Part shown: in pieces, positions 1-8,585 of the stretch | Layout: each line of letters opens with the position of its first letter | Position numbering within the stretch: position 1 is the stretch's first letter | NCBI GenBank assembly: GCA_009801015.1 | Contig: VHZZ01000061.1 | Location: 37,738 to 58,148 of the forward strand | Direction: 5' to 3' | Origin: Silene noctiflora | Taxonomy: Eukaryota; Streptophyta; Magnoliopsida; Caryophyllales; Caryophyllaceae | DNA: 20,411 nucleotides | Notes under the pieces: model-generated | Seen by the model: only the letters and a program-made list of their open reading frames with translations | Database searches by the model: none | Told to the model about the DNA's origin: nothing | Program-made: the position numbers and the translations under genes

Positions 1-104
1 AGGGAGAAAAAAATGAATTGGGTGAGTGATGAAAAAAATGACAAGGGTAGTATGGTAAAAAGCGTATGTGAAAGAGTAAAATCCGTATGTGAAAAGTACG
101 TCCC

Positions 105-186
105 GCTAAAATAGGCCGTGCCAATTCTCTATCGTGCTAAAATAGGCTGTGCCAATTCTGTGTCGTGCTAAAATAGGCCATGGGCC
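105..186. repeat. 31-bp tandem repeat, about 2.6 copies
   Basis: The word GCTAAAATAGGC recurs at 105, 136 and 167, an exact 31-bp period, followed each time by a GTGCCAATTCT-like stretch in the first two copies. The third copy is cut short after about 20 bases. Just upstream, GTATGTGAAA occurs twice (about 64 and 85). No coding role is visible. It may be a minisatellite or an edge of an old mobile element. Confidence 0.8.
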
Positions 187-769
187 GTGCTGGGTCGTGG
201 CAACCCAACGCCCCGCGTGCCATCTTGCATCTCTACCACTGCCCTGTATTTAACAAAAATGCCCGTCCGAATCACCTCTCTTGCGTACACGATATATTCG
301 ATTCGTCTTGGCGAAAAGTTATGTTCTGTATTACAGTAGTACGTCGTTACCTAATTAAGCTTCTAAACAAACACATACACGGCTAATACCATATAACCAC
401 ACACAAAATCTCCATTATCAGATTCTTTGACAAATCAAAAGAAATAAGGGTCAAATTGTGAATTCGGTTCAATTTGGGTTCAATTTTGTATCAGTTTAAG
501 GGTGTTCAAGGTTCAGATATATTTCGGTATTCGCATTCGGTTCAGTTAGTAGATACGGAAGAACCTCGCGGCAGTAGACATAAAACTCGAAATTTAGCTA
601 GTGCAGGCCACTTGTTCGACGGAAGTCCTGGATGAACTGTATTTCAACAACTTAAGCCATTGCCTAAGAAAAAAATGTTCATTTGAGGAAAAGTAACGTT
701 ACCCATGATTTTTTTTGTGGGTTTTATATGAAAGGTTAAAACTTGTGTTAATTTGACTAACTATAATCT
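187..769. other. intergenic, no gene recognised
   Basis: AT-rich sequence with scattered stops in all frames. The only open stretch, 180-386 plus, is short, overlaps the tandem repeat and resembles no family I know. Nothing else can be supported here. Confidence 0.6.
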
Positions 770-2196
770 ATGTGCAGCATTGAGTTCTTCAACAAAAGCA
801 CGAAATTACTTTTCGGTTTACAAATTCATGCGAAGATTGTTCAATGTGGACATGCTCATAATTTAGTTTCAATACCGTGCTTGTTGATTTTTATGCAAAG
901 TGCAATGTGCTTCATATTGCTAGGAGGGTATTTGATAGGATGAAGAGTCATGATCAATTGTCATGGACGTGATTATTTTGTGTTACTCTCAGGGTGGTTA
1001 TGGAGTCGAAGCTTTGATGTTGTTGAAGAAGATGCTAGGAAGTGATTTAACTGTTGTACATATGTTGGACTTATCGCTGCGTGTGCTGAGTCGATAGAAT
1101 CGCACGTTCAACGGTCATTAGTTCATGCTCATGCTATCAAACTTGGGTTTGTGATTGACAGTTTTGTTGTGAGTTCTTTAGTTGATTGCTACTTGAAATA
1201 CGGAAATGTAGACGAAGCTGTATTGGTGTTTATTTCAGCACAAGCAAAGGATAATATTGTTTATAACTCCATGATCTCCGGCTACTGCCAAAACATGTAT
1301 GTACTATGAAGATGCATTGGGACTCATTGTACAGATGACAGAAGAGGGTCTAACGTCTACTCATTTTACTATGAGTAGCATTTTGAACGCGTCTGGGAGG
1401 TGTTCAGTTCTTCAACTCGGGAGACAGTTGCATTGCTGGTGATGAGACTAGGTTATGTAACCAATGTTTTTGTGCTCAGCTCTCTGATTGATATGTATTC
1501 AAAAAGTGGTAGCATAATTGAGCCCAGTCAAGTCTTCAGTCAAACCAAGGAGAAGAACAGTGTCATTTTGACTATATGATTTCGGGTTATGCTCAAAGTG
1601 GAAGAGCAATAGAGGCATTGCATCTCTTTGATCATATGGTGGATGTAGGTCATTTGCCTGATCATATTTGCTTCCCTGCGGTATTTACAGCGTGTAATCA
1701 CTGTGGCTTTCTTGACAGAGCTATGGGTTACTTTGAAAAAAATGAGAAGGGACTATGACACATAATACGCCTGTCTCATTGATTTGCATGCCCGAAAAGG
1801 TCATTTAACAAAGGCAATTGAAATAATGGAGGAAATGCCATTTGATCCTAATATTGTTATCTTGAGCTCAATCTTGAGTTGCTGCAAAACACATGGCTCG
1901 GTCGAGCTTGGAAGAAAGATTGCTAATCAGGTGTTTGAGTTACAACCTCATAAAGCCGCTGCGTATGTTACTATGACACATATTTATAGGGATGCTGGTT
2001 TGGAGGATGAAGTTGCCAATGTAAGATGATGACACAAAATGTGACCAAGAAAAGTGCAGCATGGAGTTGGATTGAGGTTGATGGAAGAATTGGGGTTTTC
2101 TTAGTAGGTGACGTGTTGCACCCGATGCCGGACCGTATTTATGTTATTCTTGAGCACCTGAACATAGGCATTAGAGACTCAAGGTCTTTATGGTAA
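770..2196 (+). pseudogene. PLS-class PPR protein pseudogene with E-domain end
   Basis: Conceptual translation in shifting frames gives a series of pentatricopeptide repeats: LLFGLQIHAKIVQCGH near 810, a VLVDFYAKC type segment near 875, IVYNSMISGYCQ near 1255, YMISGYAQSGRAIEALHLF near 1574, and HARKGHLTKAIEIMEEMPF near 1788. The end (about 1840-2196) matches the E/E+ tail of PLS-class PPR proteins: a CCKTHGSVELG segment, then AAWSWIEVDGRIGVF and GDVLHP. Such proteins normally bind organellar RNA for editing or processing and are single long ORFs. Here the frame is broken many times: a shift near 800, another near 870, TGA after SWT near 969, TGATGAGAC stops near 1440, TGA near 1756 and a further shift at about 2028. 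It is non-functional. Only the C-terminal two thirds of a typical protein can be recognised; the N-terminal targeting region is not seen. Confidence 0.88.
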
Positions 2197-3084
2197 AAAT
2201 TTGGATATGGCGAGATAGTTGTGTGCTAAGTTGCTGTTAAGGGAATTGAATCAAGAAGCATGCATTTACATGTTTAGAAATCCGGAGCACATGTCAGTTA
2301 TTTAGTTGATGGTCACTGAAGTGTGGAATAGTGACCTGAGTTCAAAACTCACCTCTCATAGAAATTAATATCGCGATCCATTTACCAAAACAATAGAGGA
2401 GTTTGTTGAGTTACCCTGATAGCTGATACCGAGTGTTTATCAAACTAATTTTGATAATACTCCACCCCGATTATATTGTCCAGGTTCCCTGTTCTGTTAT
2501 TTGCTACATATAGGCTTTATTACTCAAAATGATGTCAATGATATTAGAACTGCTATTGAGAATGCTACCTGTCATGTTTCATTATTCGTTCCATCTGTTC
2601 CTGAACTAAAATTTCCACGGCATTATTACTTAATCACATCCAACTGTATCCACGAGCAGTTAGTCAAAGCCTATCTTCAGTCTTCACCATAGTACGGAGT
2701 ATGTTCTTTACTTCAGCGGCATCCGCTTACTGTCATCAACATCACCCAGAGTCATGGTATGCATATATCGACTTGCTTTTGTGAGCCTGTTCTTTCAACT
2801 CGTAAGTCAGTTGTGGCCTTTTTTTTGTGTCTGTTTAGTTTTGAATTTCAGAGTACCACTGTACCGCGTGAGGAGGCCATATGGTCGCATGGTCTCTACT
2901 TCTCTGTTCTCAGACTTCCATATTAAAATCCTGCCAAATTTCAGGTTCTGGGTATGCCAACAAGAGAAGAAATCTAATGTATGAATCTTAATTATACAGA
3001 GTTCAAGCTTCGCTAGATTATAGCTCAACTGTGGCACAAGGTAAATTTTTTGGACCATCAAGTTCAAATAATTATTCTCACTTC
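2197..3084. other. intergenic, no gene recognised
   Basis: Short overlapping open stretches occur on both strands (2501-2692 plus, 2754-2984 plus, 2807-3067 minus), but none has a recognisable domain, conserved start or promoter, and opposite-strand overlap argues for chance. The first part may be the decayed 3' flank of the PPR pseudogene. Confidence 0.55.
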
Positions 3085-3260
3085 CTCTTTAGACCTTCCT
3101 GTTGTGCCACTAAATGCTGTATTAGGTGTGCTAAGCTCGTCCTTTTGTGGTAGAGTCTCATTCTTGCAACAATATGATAGTCCTGTTAGGTGTTCAAGTG
3201 TCTTAATTTCCATGGCAACAAGTAACTGGTAGATATCATTATGAATTAAGTTCAGATGAA
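3085..3260. repeat. conserved non-coding block, copy 1 of 3
   Basis: The core around 3191-3237 (TGTTCAA, then TGTCTTAATTT, then CCATGGCAACAAG) recurs at 7430-7477 and in weaker form at 16283-16320. In each case it lies in the stretch leading to the 3' side of a minus-strand A-type SAUR position (3589, 8848 and the ghost near 16350). It belongs to the duplicated block. Weakly similar minus-strand open frames exist in two copies, but there is no evidence of coding. Confidence 0.6.
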
Positions 3261-3545
3261 ACATAAACAGTATACATTCAGCAGGGAAATTCTTGAAATA
3301 ATCCTTATCTTGCTAAGATTTTGATTTACAGCATCAAATCTTTCTGTAGATTTTTTTATGATATCAACTCTTTTGCGAATTAATGCTGTCGTTCATGTCC
3401 TGTGACCTGTGAAACTGTGATGCTTATCAGATTCATGCACAGCCTGTTAATGAAGGTACCGACAGACGTAAAAGGAAAAAACCATAATTTAAACTCTCTC
3501 CTGAAATACCACTTAATAGTTAATACCTATATATCCATGTAAATT
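3261..3545. other. duplicated 3' flank of A-type SAUR
   Basis: The part from about 3430 (GATTCATGCACAGCCT, then GAAGG and a poly-purine stretch) is matched at about 8650-8710 and, more weakly, at 16320-16370. These are the downstream flanks of the A-type SAUR positions. No gene is seen. Confidence 0.55.
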
Positions 3546-3566
3546 TACATCTGATCTGATATATAC
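3546..3566 (-). promoter_or_regulatory. 3' flank element of the 3589 SAUR (diverged copy)
   Basis: TACATCTG and TATACA are separated by a few extra bases here. On the minus strand this corresponds to the TGTACAGAANAGATGTA element seen behind the other SAURs, but in altered form. Confidence 0.35.
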
Positions 3567-3588
3567 AAAAGAATGAAGAAAAAAATTT

Positions 3589-3993
3589 TTAGAAACTCGT
3601 GATGAGTAAATGATGGGTGGTTTGCTGCTGATGTTCAACCAATGATGAGTATTTACAGGTGGCCAAAGACGCTATCAATGCTTTCTCCAAGTCCTTAGCC
3701 ACATGTCTTCTGATCATAGAAATGGTGTAATCCATGAAAACCGAATCACAAGGCAAGGTAATTGTCCCGGTAGTGGCTATGCCAAATTCTTCTTCGGCCA
3801 TTCTGAAAAGTTCTCGGAAAATGTCAGTATTTAAGAACGTTAAGGGAATCATGAACCGCCTTCCCTCAGTTGTGTAAACAACAAAATGACCTTCATCAGC
3901 TATCAGTCTTGGCCAGGTAATCTTTTTTCTACTTGAAGCTGCTTTCTTTTGCCACTTCTTTGCCATCTTGATGAGTTTCTTTGTGTTGATCAT
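3589..3993 (-). CDS. SAUR: SAUR family protein, A-type
   Basis: An intact, intronless 134-residue SAUR. The start is the ATG at 3991-3993, giving MINTKKLIKMAKKWQ; the frame extends three codons further upstream but has no ATG there. The N-terminal 27 residues form a basic amphipathic helix, as in plasma-membrane SAURs. The SAUR core follows: EGHFVVYT (34-41), RRFMIPLTFL (45-54), MAEEEFGI (65-72), TLPCDS (79-84) and a C-terminal helix to about residue 113. The tail ends LLITSF. By family knowledge SAURs bind PP2C.D phosphatases and relieve inhibition of the plasma-membrane H+-ATPase, promoting cell expansion. The PLTFL and ITWPR variants set it apart from the B-type genes. It is the only intact A-type copy in the left half; its counterparts at 8848 and 12978 are decayed. 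TATA box about 110 bp upstream. Confidence 0.95.
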   Translation of the reverse strand: MINTKKLIKMAKKWQKKAASSRKKITWPRLIADEGHFVVYTTEGRRFMIPLTFLNTDIFRELFRMAEEEFGIATTGTITLPCDSVFMDYTISMIRRHVAKDLEKALIASLATCKYSSLVEHQQQTTHHLLITSF

Positions 3994-4102
3994 TTTTGTC
4001 AAACTTAAGAAATAGGGATATTTTGGCTATGTCGTTTGAAGCTTTATGAGGAATTTAGCAATGGTTTGTTGTGAAAACTTCAAACTTGTAGAAATGGTCA
4101 AG

Positions 4103-4192
4103 TTTTATATATAGATGCATGGCTCCAAGTTAAAGACAAGTCACTTAAATGTTAACTAACTTATTACCATTCTGTAGAGGCAGAGCCATGTG
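4103..4192 (-). promoter_or_regulatory. core promoter of the 3589 SAUR
   Basis: Read on the minus strand: CACATG at 4187-4192, then CATTTAAGTGA with a TGTC core at 4135-4151, then an extended TATA box TATATATAAAA at 4103-4113 followed by CTTGACC. The same order occurs at the other SAURs. CACATG is a PIF-binding E-box type word and TGTC is the core of auxin response elements; binding is inferred. Confidence 0.7.
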
Positions 4193-4200
4193 CCACTTCT

Positions 4201-4281
4201 TTTCCAAGCTGTAAACAAAAGAATGTATATGCAAAATTACGGATAAATGAATAAGTTCTACATTCGTCGAGGCCCCTTTTG
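4201..4281. repeat. A-type SAUR distal upstream block, copy 1
   Basis: Begins TTTCCAAGCTGTAAACAAAA and runs through TTACGGATAAATGA and GAGGCCCC to TGCACATG. Related copies lie at about 9261-9348, 11337-11422 and 13178-13235, so it marks the place of an A-type SAUR even where the gene is gone. Confidence 0.7.
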
Positions 4282-4740
4282 CACATGTTATGCTGTAAGT
4301 TTATGGTGTTTATTTAGATATGATTGACCTCACAAAGATATACTCGGGACAGATACTCGAACAAATTCAGTACATAAATGTACATCAGTTAATGCAGTTG
4401 TCCTGCAATTGATAAATTCAGGGTGTACCCACCTGAGTACCCTAGCTATTGTGGCCGTAGATGTACATGTTATGCTTAATGTTAATGGTGTTTATCTGGA
4501 TATTATTTATCTCACAAAGATATGATTGGGACACATACGCCAACCAATCGGGTACACAAGTGTCCGTCAGTTCATACAGGGTTCGGACAAATACACTAAT
4601 GAATTTAGTACATAAGTGTACATCAGTTCATGCAGCTGTCCGGCAATAGATAAATTCAGGAAGTACCCACCTGACTACATGAGTGTACTAGCTCCTATGG
4701 TCTTATACATGCACATGGTTTTGTTCTAGCCATGTCTTCA
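4282..4740. repeat. CACATGTTATGC spacer repeat, unit 1, internally duplicated
   Basis: Spacer repeat between the A-type and B-type SAURs. Recognisable words in order are CACATGTTATGC, GGTGTTTAT, GATTGACCTCACAAAG, GTACATCAGTTCATGCAG, GATAAATTCAGG, GTACCCACCTGAGT and GCACATGGTTTTGTTC. In this unit the first part is present twice in tandem (from 4282 and from about 4465), and the GTACATCAGTT(C/A)ATGCAG part occurs at about 4380 and 4618. Other copies: 9349-9510, 11423-11584, 13236-13464, 16464-16665. No coding frame is conserved. Confidence 0.8.
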
Positions 4741-5498
4741 GGTACGACAATGACACCTGCATGCTTATTTTGTAGAGAAGTTGTAAAGATTAGCACTGCA
4801 TAATAGAGGTATGACTTTAAGAATCGTACATACGCACGACACCGTAGCACTAACGTTAACAAACTGTAAGTGAGCACCAAAAAAGAAACAGTCTGATAAA
4901 TAAGGAAGACCTATACTTTAACTTAGTTTTGTAGGTTAGATAGTGGATTAATGTGAGTGTATTTAGCAAAAAAATTGATTTTTCCGTTTCTCTTATAACG
5001 TGAGTATGATAAAAGCATGGGATAGATTCAAGATCTTCTATAAGCTAGTGACTTATAAATGAATTTTAGAGCACACAAACAGTACTTGTGTCTTTCTCAT
5101 TAGATTTCCACATGGTAAAAGGATGGATGGTCTGTGATTTCTTTTTAGGACTTTTTGGAGGATCAGAGTTAATTTATGAGATGATTCATAGTCAATTCTT
5201 GATGCAGTCTCTATTATGAGTCATCAGAAAATAGCCTATGTCTTACTCCTATTTCACAAGGGTATCATAGAATAAACTCAGTTCAATTTACTGTCATAAG
5301 CGGACATCTTTGATGGATTTGTTGTTGTTTTTGTATTGAATCATTTCATTTCCTATAAGCTGATGATTCATTTGTATATTTTTAATGGAAATTAAAATCT
5401 TTGCATCTGATTAACATCCTGAATACTAAAGAGCTAACAAGACAATTGTTTTGGAACTCACAAGAATTTTTTTTTAATTCTGATCTCTAAGACAAAAT
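4741..5498. repeat. B-type SAUR downstream block, unit 1
   Basis: This stretch is shared, with indels, by every B-type unit. Landmarks are GTAAGTGAGCACC (about 4866), AGACCTATACT (4907), GTGGATTAATG (4942), GATGATTCATAGTC (about 5180), ATTATGAGTCATC (about 5213), GTCATAAGCGG with TTTGA (about 5294-5315), and AGAGCTAACAAGACAATTG (5430-5448). It lies between the spacer repeat and the 3' end of the B-type gene. No gene is seen. Confidence 0.7.
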
Positions 5499-5515
5499 TA
5501 CATCTGTTCTGTACA
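5499..5515 (-). promoter_or_regulatory. conserved 3' flank element
   Basis: Minus strand TGTACAGAACAGATGTA, 27 bp after the stop codon of the 5542 SAUR. The word recurs behind most copies. AGATGTA is reminiscent of the ATAGAT and GTA parts of the DST instability element of SAUR 3' UTRs, but with different spacing. Confidence 0.5.
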
Positions 5516-5541
5516 GAAAAATCAAAGAAGAATATAATGTT

Positions 5542-5946
5542 TTAGAAACTAGAGATGAGCAAATGTTGATTTGTTTGCTCTTGACGTTCAGTTGATGACA
5601 AGTATCTACAACTCGACAAAGAGGCAATTAATGCATTCTCCAAGTCTTTCGCCACATGCTTTTGGATCATAGAGATAGCATACTCAAAGAAACTCGAATC
5701 ACAAGGCAAGGTAATTGGCCCCAAAACCGCTATGCCAAATTCTTCCTCTGCTATCTTTAATAGTTCTCTGAAAATATTCGTCTTTAGATACGTCAAGGGA
5801 ATCATGAACCATCTTCCATCAGTTGTGTAAACAACAAAATGACCTTCATCGGTCACTGGTTTTGGCCAGGAAACCCTTTTCCTGCTGGCAACTGCCATTC
5901 TTTGCCACTTCTTTGCCATCTTGATGAGTTTCTTTGTACTGATCAT
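5542..5946 (-). CDS. SAUR: SAUR family protein, B-type
   Basis: Intact intronless 134-residue SAUR starting MISTKKLIKMAKKWQRMAV (ATG at 5944-5946), the start shared by nearly all copies. Core motifs: EGHFVVYTTDG (34-44), FMIPLTYL (47-54), AEEEFGI (66-72), TLPCDSS (79-85). The C-terminus is LLISSF, the ancestral form shared with the 3589, 17238 and 20184 loci. Odd points: tryptophan at residue 46, where the other minus-strand copies have arginine (GRRFMIP), isoleucine in KIAEEEF, and AVLG before the PITLPCDS motif. It is head-to-head with the plus-strand SAUR at 6569, 622 bp apart, an arrangement repeated at 14400/15339. The role is inferred from the family: PP2C.D inhibition at the plasma membrane and growth promotion. 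TATA box about 130 bp upstream. Confidence 0.95.
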   Translation of the reverse strand: MISTKKLIKMAKKWQRMAVASRKRVSWPKPVTDEGHFVVYTTDGRWFMIPLTYLKTNIFRELLKIAEEEFGIAVLGPITLPCDSSFFEYAISMIQKHVAKDLENALIASLSSCRYLSSTERQEQTNQHLLISSF

Positions 5947-6073
5947 TTTTTGAAGGTTTTAAGAAAGAAAATGAGAAAGCTTTCAATATTAGAAAGTGTT
6001 GCAGCTTAGAAGAGAAAATGTGAACTTGTTTTGTTGTGTTTGATTGTGTAAAAAACTTGGAGAAATATTTGAG

Positions 6074-6154
6074 TTTTATAGCTTCCAATTGAAGACATAT
6101 CTCTTAAATGCTAACTAATACCTTGTTTTCATTGTTTGGGAACAAAACCATGTG
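6074..6154 (-). promoter_or_regulatory. core promoter of the 5542 SAUR
   Basis: Minus strand order: CACATG (6149-6154), CATTTAAGAG with the TGTC core (6094-6110), then GCTATAAAACTC (TATA box at 6074-6080). It is the left arm of a divergent promoter region shared with the gene at 6569. Confidence 0.7.
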
Positions 6155-6256
6155 AAAATTTGTTATAATACAAATTAAGTAGACCCAATATGTCTTCTTG
6201 CTGGTTGATTATAACCCCCTTGTTATCCACTAGATCTGTTCATATATAATGACATA

Positions 6257-6375
6257 TTTCGACTCGCCCTACATGAGTCAGAAGTTCGATGACTACTCAA
6301 TTTCAAATGTTCAATCCAGGGTAATCAGAAACCAACATATCCCCCAGCTTTGTCTGGTTTGTTTGGACTTATATT
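6257..6375 (+). promoter_or_regulatory. distal upstream region of plus-strand SAUR, conserved with 15025-15142
   Basis: CCTACATGAGTCAGAAGTT, GATGACTAC, TTTCAAATGTTCA, CAGAAACC and CAGCTTTGTCT all recur in the same order and spacing upstream of the SAUR at 15339. The TGAGTCA word is a bZIP-type core. The match is far longer than the core promoter, which fits either recent block duplication or functional constraint. Confidence 0.6.
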
Positions 6376-6454
6376 CACATGGTTTTGCACCAAATGAGTT
6401 AGAATCATACAAGAAACATTTAAGTTTTGTGTCGTTTGGTGAAGTACTATAAAA
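6376..6454 (+). promoter_or_regulatory. core promoter of the 6569 SAUR
   Basis: CACATGG at 6376, CATTTAAGT at about 6417, TGTC at 6430-6433 and TATAAAA at 6448-6454. CACATG and the TATA box are 72 bp apart, exactly as at the 15339 gene. The ATG is about 115 bp after the TATA box, with a leader containing ACTCAAG and ACACTCAAA. Confidence 0.72.
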
Positions 6455-6568
6455 CTGCAATTAGCTATCTTAGTTCCATCAAACCAAAAATCACTATTTT
6501 CATATCAACTTTTTCTTACAATCCTACATTTTTTTAGTTTATAACTCAAGTCTCAATACACTCAAAAT

Positions 6569-6970
6569 ATGATCAGTACAAAGATGCTCATAAAAATGGC
6601 TAGGAAGTGGCAGAAGTTAGCAGCTGCCAGCAGGAAGAGGATTTCCTGGCCAAGAACAAATGTCGCTGAAAAAGGTCACTTCTTCATTTACGCGAATGAT
6701 GGCAAAAGGTTTATGATCCCCTTATCCTATCTAAAAAGTGACATTCTTCAAGAGCTCTTTAGAATGGCAGAAGAAGAATTTGGGGTAACAAATGGGCCTA
6801 TTGTATTCCCATGTGATTCCATCTTGATTGAGTATGCCATCTCTATGGTACAAAGACATACGACCAAGGATTTTCAGAAGGCATTTATCTTGTCCTTAGG
6901 TGATTGTCGGTCTTCATCGTCAACGTTTTCTCAGCAAGAGCTCACAAAACATCATCTTTTAGTCTGTTAG
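6569..6970 (+). CDS. SAUR: SAUR family protein, plus-strand type (C-type)
   Basis: Intact intronless 133-residue SAUR starting MISTKMLIKMARKWQKLAA. Its core differs from the minus-strand genes in the same way as the 15339 copy: NVAEKGHFFIYANDG (31-45, one residue longer than VTDEGHFVVYTTDG), PLSYLKSDILQELF (51-64), MAEEEFGV (66-73), then PCDSILIEYAISMVQRH. The C-terminal tail is serine-rich (SSSSTF) and ends HHLLVC. A loop residue is missing after EEEFG (VTNGP against LPSNGP in 15339), and the TLPCDS motif reads VFPCDS. These two plus-strand genes form a clear subfamily. Role by family: PP2C.D phosphatase inhibition at the plasma membrane, promoting expansion growth. A divergent partner lies at 5542-5946. 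Confidence 0.95.
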   Translation: MISTKMLIKMARKWQKLAAASRKRISWPRTNVAEKGHFFIYANDGKRFMIPLSYLKSDILQELFRMAEEEFGVTNGPIVFPCDSILIEYAISMVQRHTTKDFQKAFILSLGDCRSSSSTFSQQELTKHHLLVC

Positions 6971-7017
6971 TTTCTAGATAGGCAAGGAAGCCATCTTCTT
7001 CGTTTATGTAAATGACA

Positions 7018-7033
7018 GGATGCTATAGATGTA
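7018..7033 (+). promoter_or_regulatory. DST-like 3' UTR element
   Basis: GGA, five bases, ATAGAT and then GTA lie about 50 bp after the stop codon. The CTATAGATGTAACA word is kept behind the 15339 gene (about 15791). GGA, ATAGAT and GTA are the parts of the DST mRNA-instability element described for SAUR transcripts, but the ATAGAT-GTA spacing here is zero, tighter than the classical form. Confidence 0.45.
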
Positions 7034-7189
7034 ACATAATTTCGATCATAATCAATTGACATAGCCTTTACAGTATAATATCTTGTGTTTGTTAAATACC
7101 CGAATGACTTAATAGATAAAAAAAATTGAAGGATCTTTATTTTTTCAATTATCTATAATCAGATGATTATTGACTTAAGATGGAGGATT

Positions 7190-7315
7190 GGCTAGCAAGG
7201 GCAAACTGCCACCCTTAAATCATACTTGCTTTTTTTTTTCAGTTCAAGTTTTCGATTTTTTGTCCGATCCCCGCCCCCCAAATTCCCCGTAACACATGAT
7301 CCTGTGTCCGCTACG
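7190..7315. mobile_element. possible short repeat element, copy 1
   Basis: Starts GCTAGCAAGGGCA with CACCCTT after it, and ends in a C-rich stretch followed by GTGTCCGCTAC. The same ends and C-rich interior are found at 16002-16139, where they look like imperfect terminal inverted repeats. The flanks are part of the duplicated tail behind the plus-strand SAURs, so the element was probably copied with the block. Family not known. Confidence 0.35.
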
Positions 7316-7621
7316 GCGCTACTGGTTAGCAGCAATATACTCAGTTTCTTGTGAAACCTTACAATTGAAGGACAATGGTATATACTGCAGTGCATAAAAC
7401 TTGCTGTGTGCAAAGCAATGCCTTTTGAGTGTTCAATTGTCTTAATTTTCATGGCAACAAGCGACTGGTAGATAACTGGATGAATCAAGTTCAGGTGAAA
7501 ACCATAATCATTTCATGTTCAGCAGGAAACTTCTGTTAATTTCTAGTGATGTTCTAGTAATCGCTGCTGTTATATGATAGGTATGTGTTTGCTATTTCAA
7601 GTGAATGTTCGAGTAATCTAA
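7316..7621. repeat. conserved non-coding block, copy 2 of 3
   Basis: Contains CTTACAATTGAAGGACAATGGT (near 7357), matched near 16183, and the TTAATTTTCATGGCAACAAG core at 7430-7477, matched near 3210 and 16295. No gene is seen; the minus-strand open frame across it is not supported. Confidence 0.55.
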
Positions 7622-8585
7622 TCGCGGCTTTATCTAAGTTGGGGAGTTAGACGGAGATAGGGCTCTTAGAATTAAAGCGGGATGGTTGAAATGGGAAAGT
7701 GCTACAGGCTTTTTATGCTTTAAAGATATGCCCCATAGATTAAAGGGAAAATTTCTATCGCACGGCGATTAGGCCTGCCTTACTTTACGGCTCCGAGTGG
7801 GGCCGTGAAACATTGTCACATTCAAAAGATGAGTGTGGCGGAGATGCGTATGTTGAGGTGGATGTGCGGCCACACAAGGAAAGATTGATTAAGGAATGAT
7901 GTGATTAGAGAAAAGGTGAAAGTGGCGCCAATAGAGGACAAGATGGTGGTAAATTGACTAAAATGGTTTGGCCATGTGAGAGGGTGACCTATGGACACAC
8001 CAGTTAGGAGGCTGGAGACTTAGGAAACAGAAAAGGTTGCTAGGGGTAGAGGGAGACCAAAACAGACATGACTGAGAGTTATAGAGCATGAGATTTCTCA
8101 GGCTTGACGAGGGGATGGTGTCGGAGAGGGCACAATGGAGGGAAATGATACATGTGGATTTTTAGTTTTTGATGTTATTTGAAATATTTAATGTGTTTAT
8201 TTATTTTTTAAAAAATTTATTTGCTCTTTTCGGATTTAGTACAAGTTTTTACCAACAACTTTTTATATATTAATACTTGTTTCACTTTTAAGGTATTCCG
8301 GACCCTTAAGTTTACTTCGGTTTTCAAAATCGTTTTAATCTTTATTTTCGATTTAAATTCTAAGTTTTATAAAAGAAATCCGGACTTAGATTTTAAAACC
8401 TATAAGGCTACCTTGACTTTTGTATTATGTTTCACTTCCCTTTTGTTTTTCACTTTTCCGTTTTCTATATTTTCGCATTTTAAGGTGTGCGTTCACTCAT
8501 GGATGGTTCCAAAGGATGATTCATGTCAGCCGACCCCAAACCATTTTGGGATTAAGGCTTTGATATTGTTGTTGTTGTTGTTCGT
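7622..8585 (+). mobile_element. RTE-clade LINE remnant, 3' end of reverse transcriptase ORF and TTG tail
   Basis: The frames from about 7670 give the end of a plant RTE-type non-LTR reverse transcriptase: RIKAGWLKWESATGF, KDMPHRLKGKF, then AIRPALLYGSEW after a shift, MSVAEMRMLRWMCGHTRKD, REKVKVAPIEDKM and LKWFGHVRG. In-frame stops (TGA after HTRKD, TGA before LKWFGH, TAG after LSHGD) and frameshifts show it is dead. The 3' end is diagnostic: GCCGACCCCAAACCATTTTGGGATTAAGGCTTTG at 8529-8562 followed by a TTG-repeat tail (to about 8582). Between about 8165 and 8500 lies AT- and T-rich sequence separating the ORF remnant from its usual end, so an internal insertion or degenerate tail is possible. 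The element is 5'-truncated, as LINE copies usually are. Confidence 0.85.

Noticed and set aside
2310..2360. tRNA-like or SINE B-box resemblance (GAGTTCAAAACTC)
   Set aside because: No matching A box, cloverleaf or poly-A end was found at suitable distances.
2501..2692. 63-codon plus-strand frame after the PPR pseudogene
   Set aside because: It starts at TTG, has no recognisable motif and no conserved copy elsewhere in the window.
3994..4002. Three extra codons before MINTKK in the 3589 SAUR
   Set aside because: The codon at 4000-4002 is TTG on the minus strand, not ATG; the first ATG is at 3991-3993.
5846..6088. Overlapping minus-strand frame that might be an upstream ORF of the 5542 SAUR, with similar frames at 10395-10643, 12399-12707 and 17545-17748
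   Set aside because: They begin upstream of or at the TATA box and run into the SAUR in another frame. Their similarity is explained by duplication of the same DNA.
7192..7488. 98-codon minus-strand open frame, and the similar 3064-3264 frame
   Set aside because: Only a short part is shared between the copies, no known domain is seen, and it crosses a repeat-like element; the third copy near 16300 does not keep the frame.
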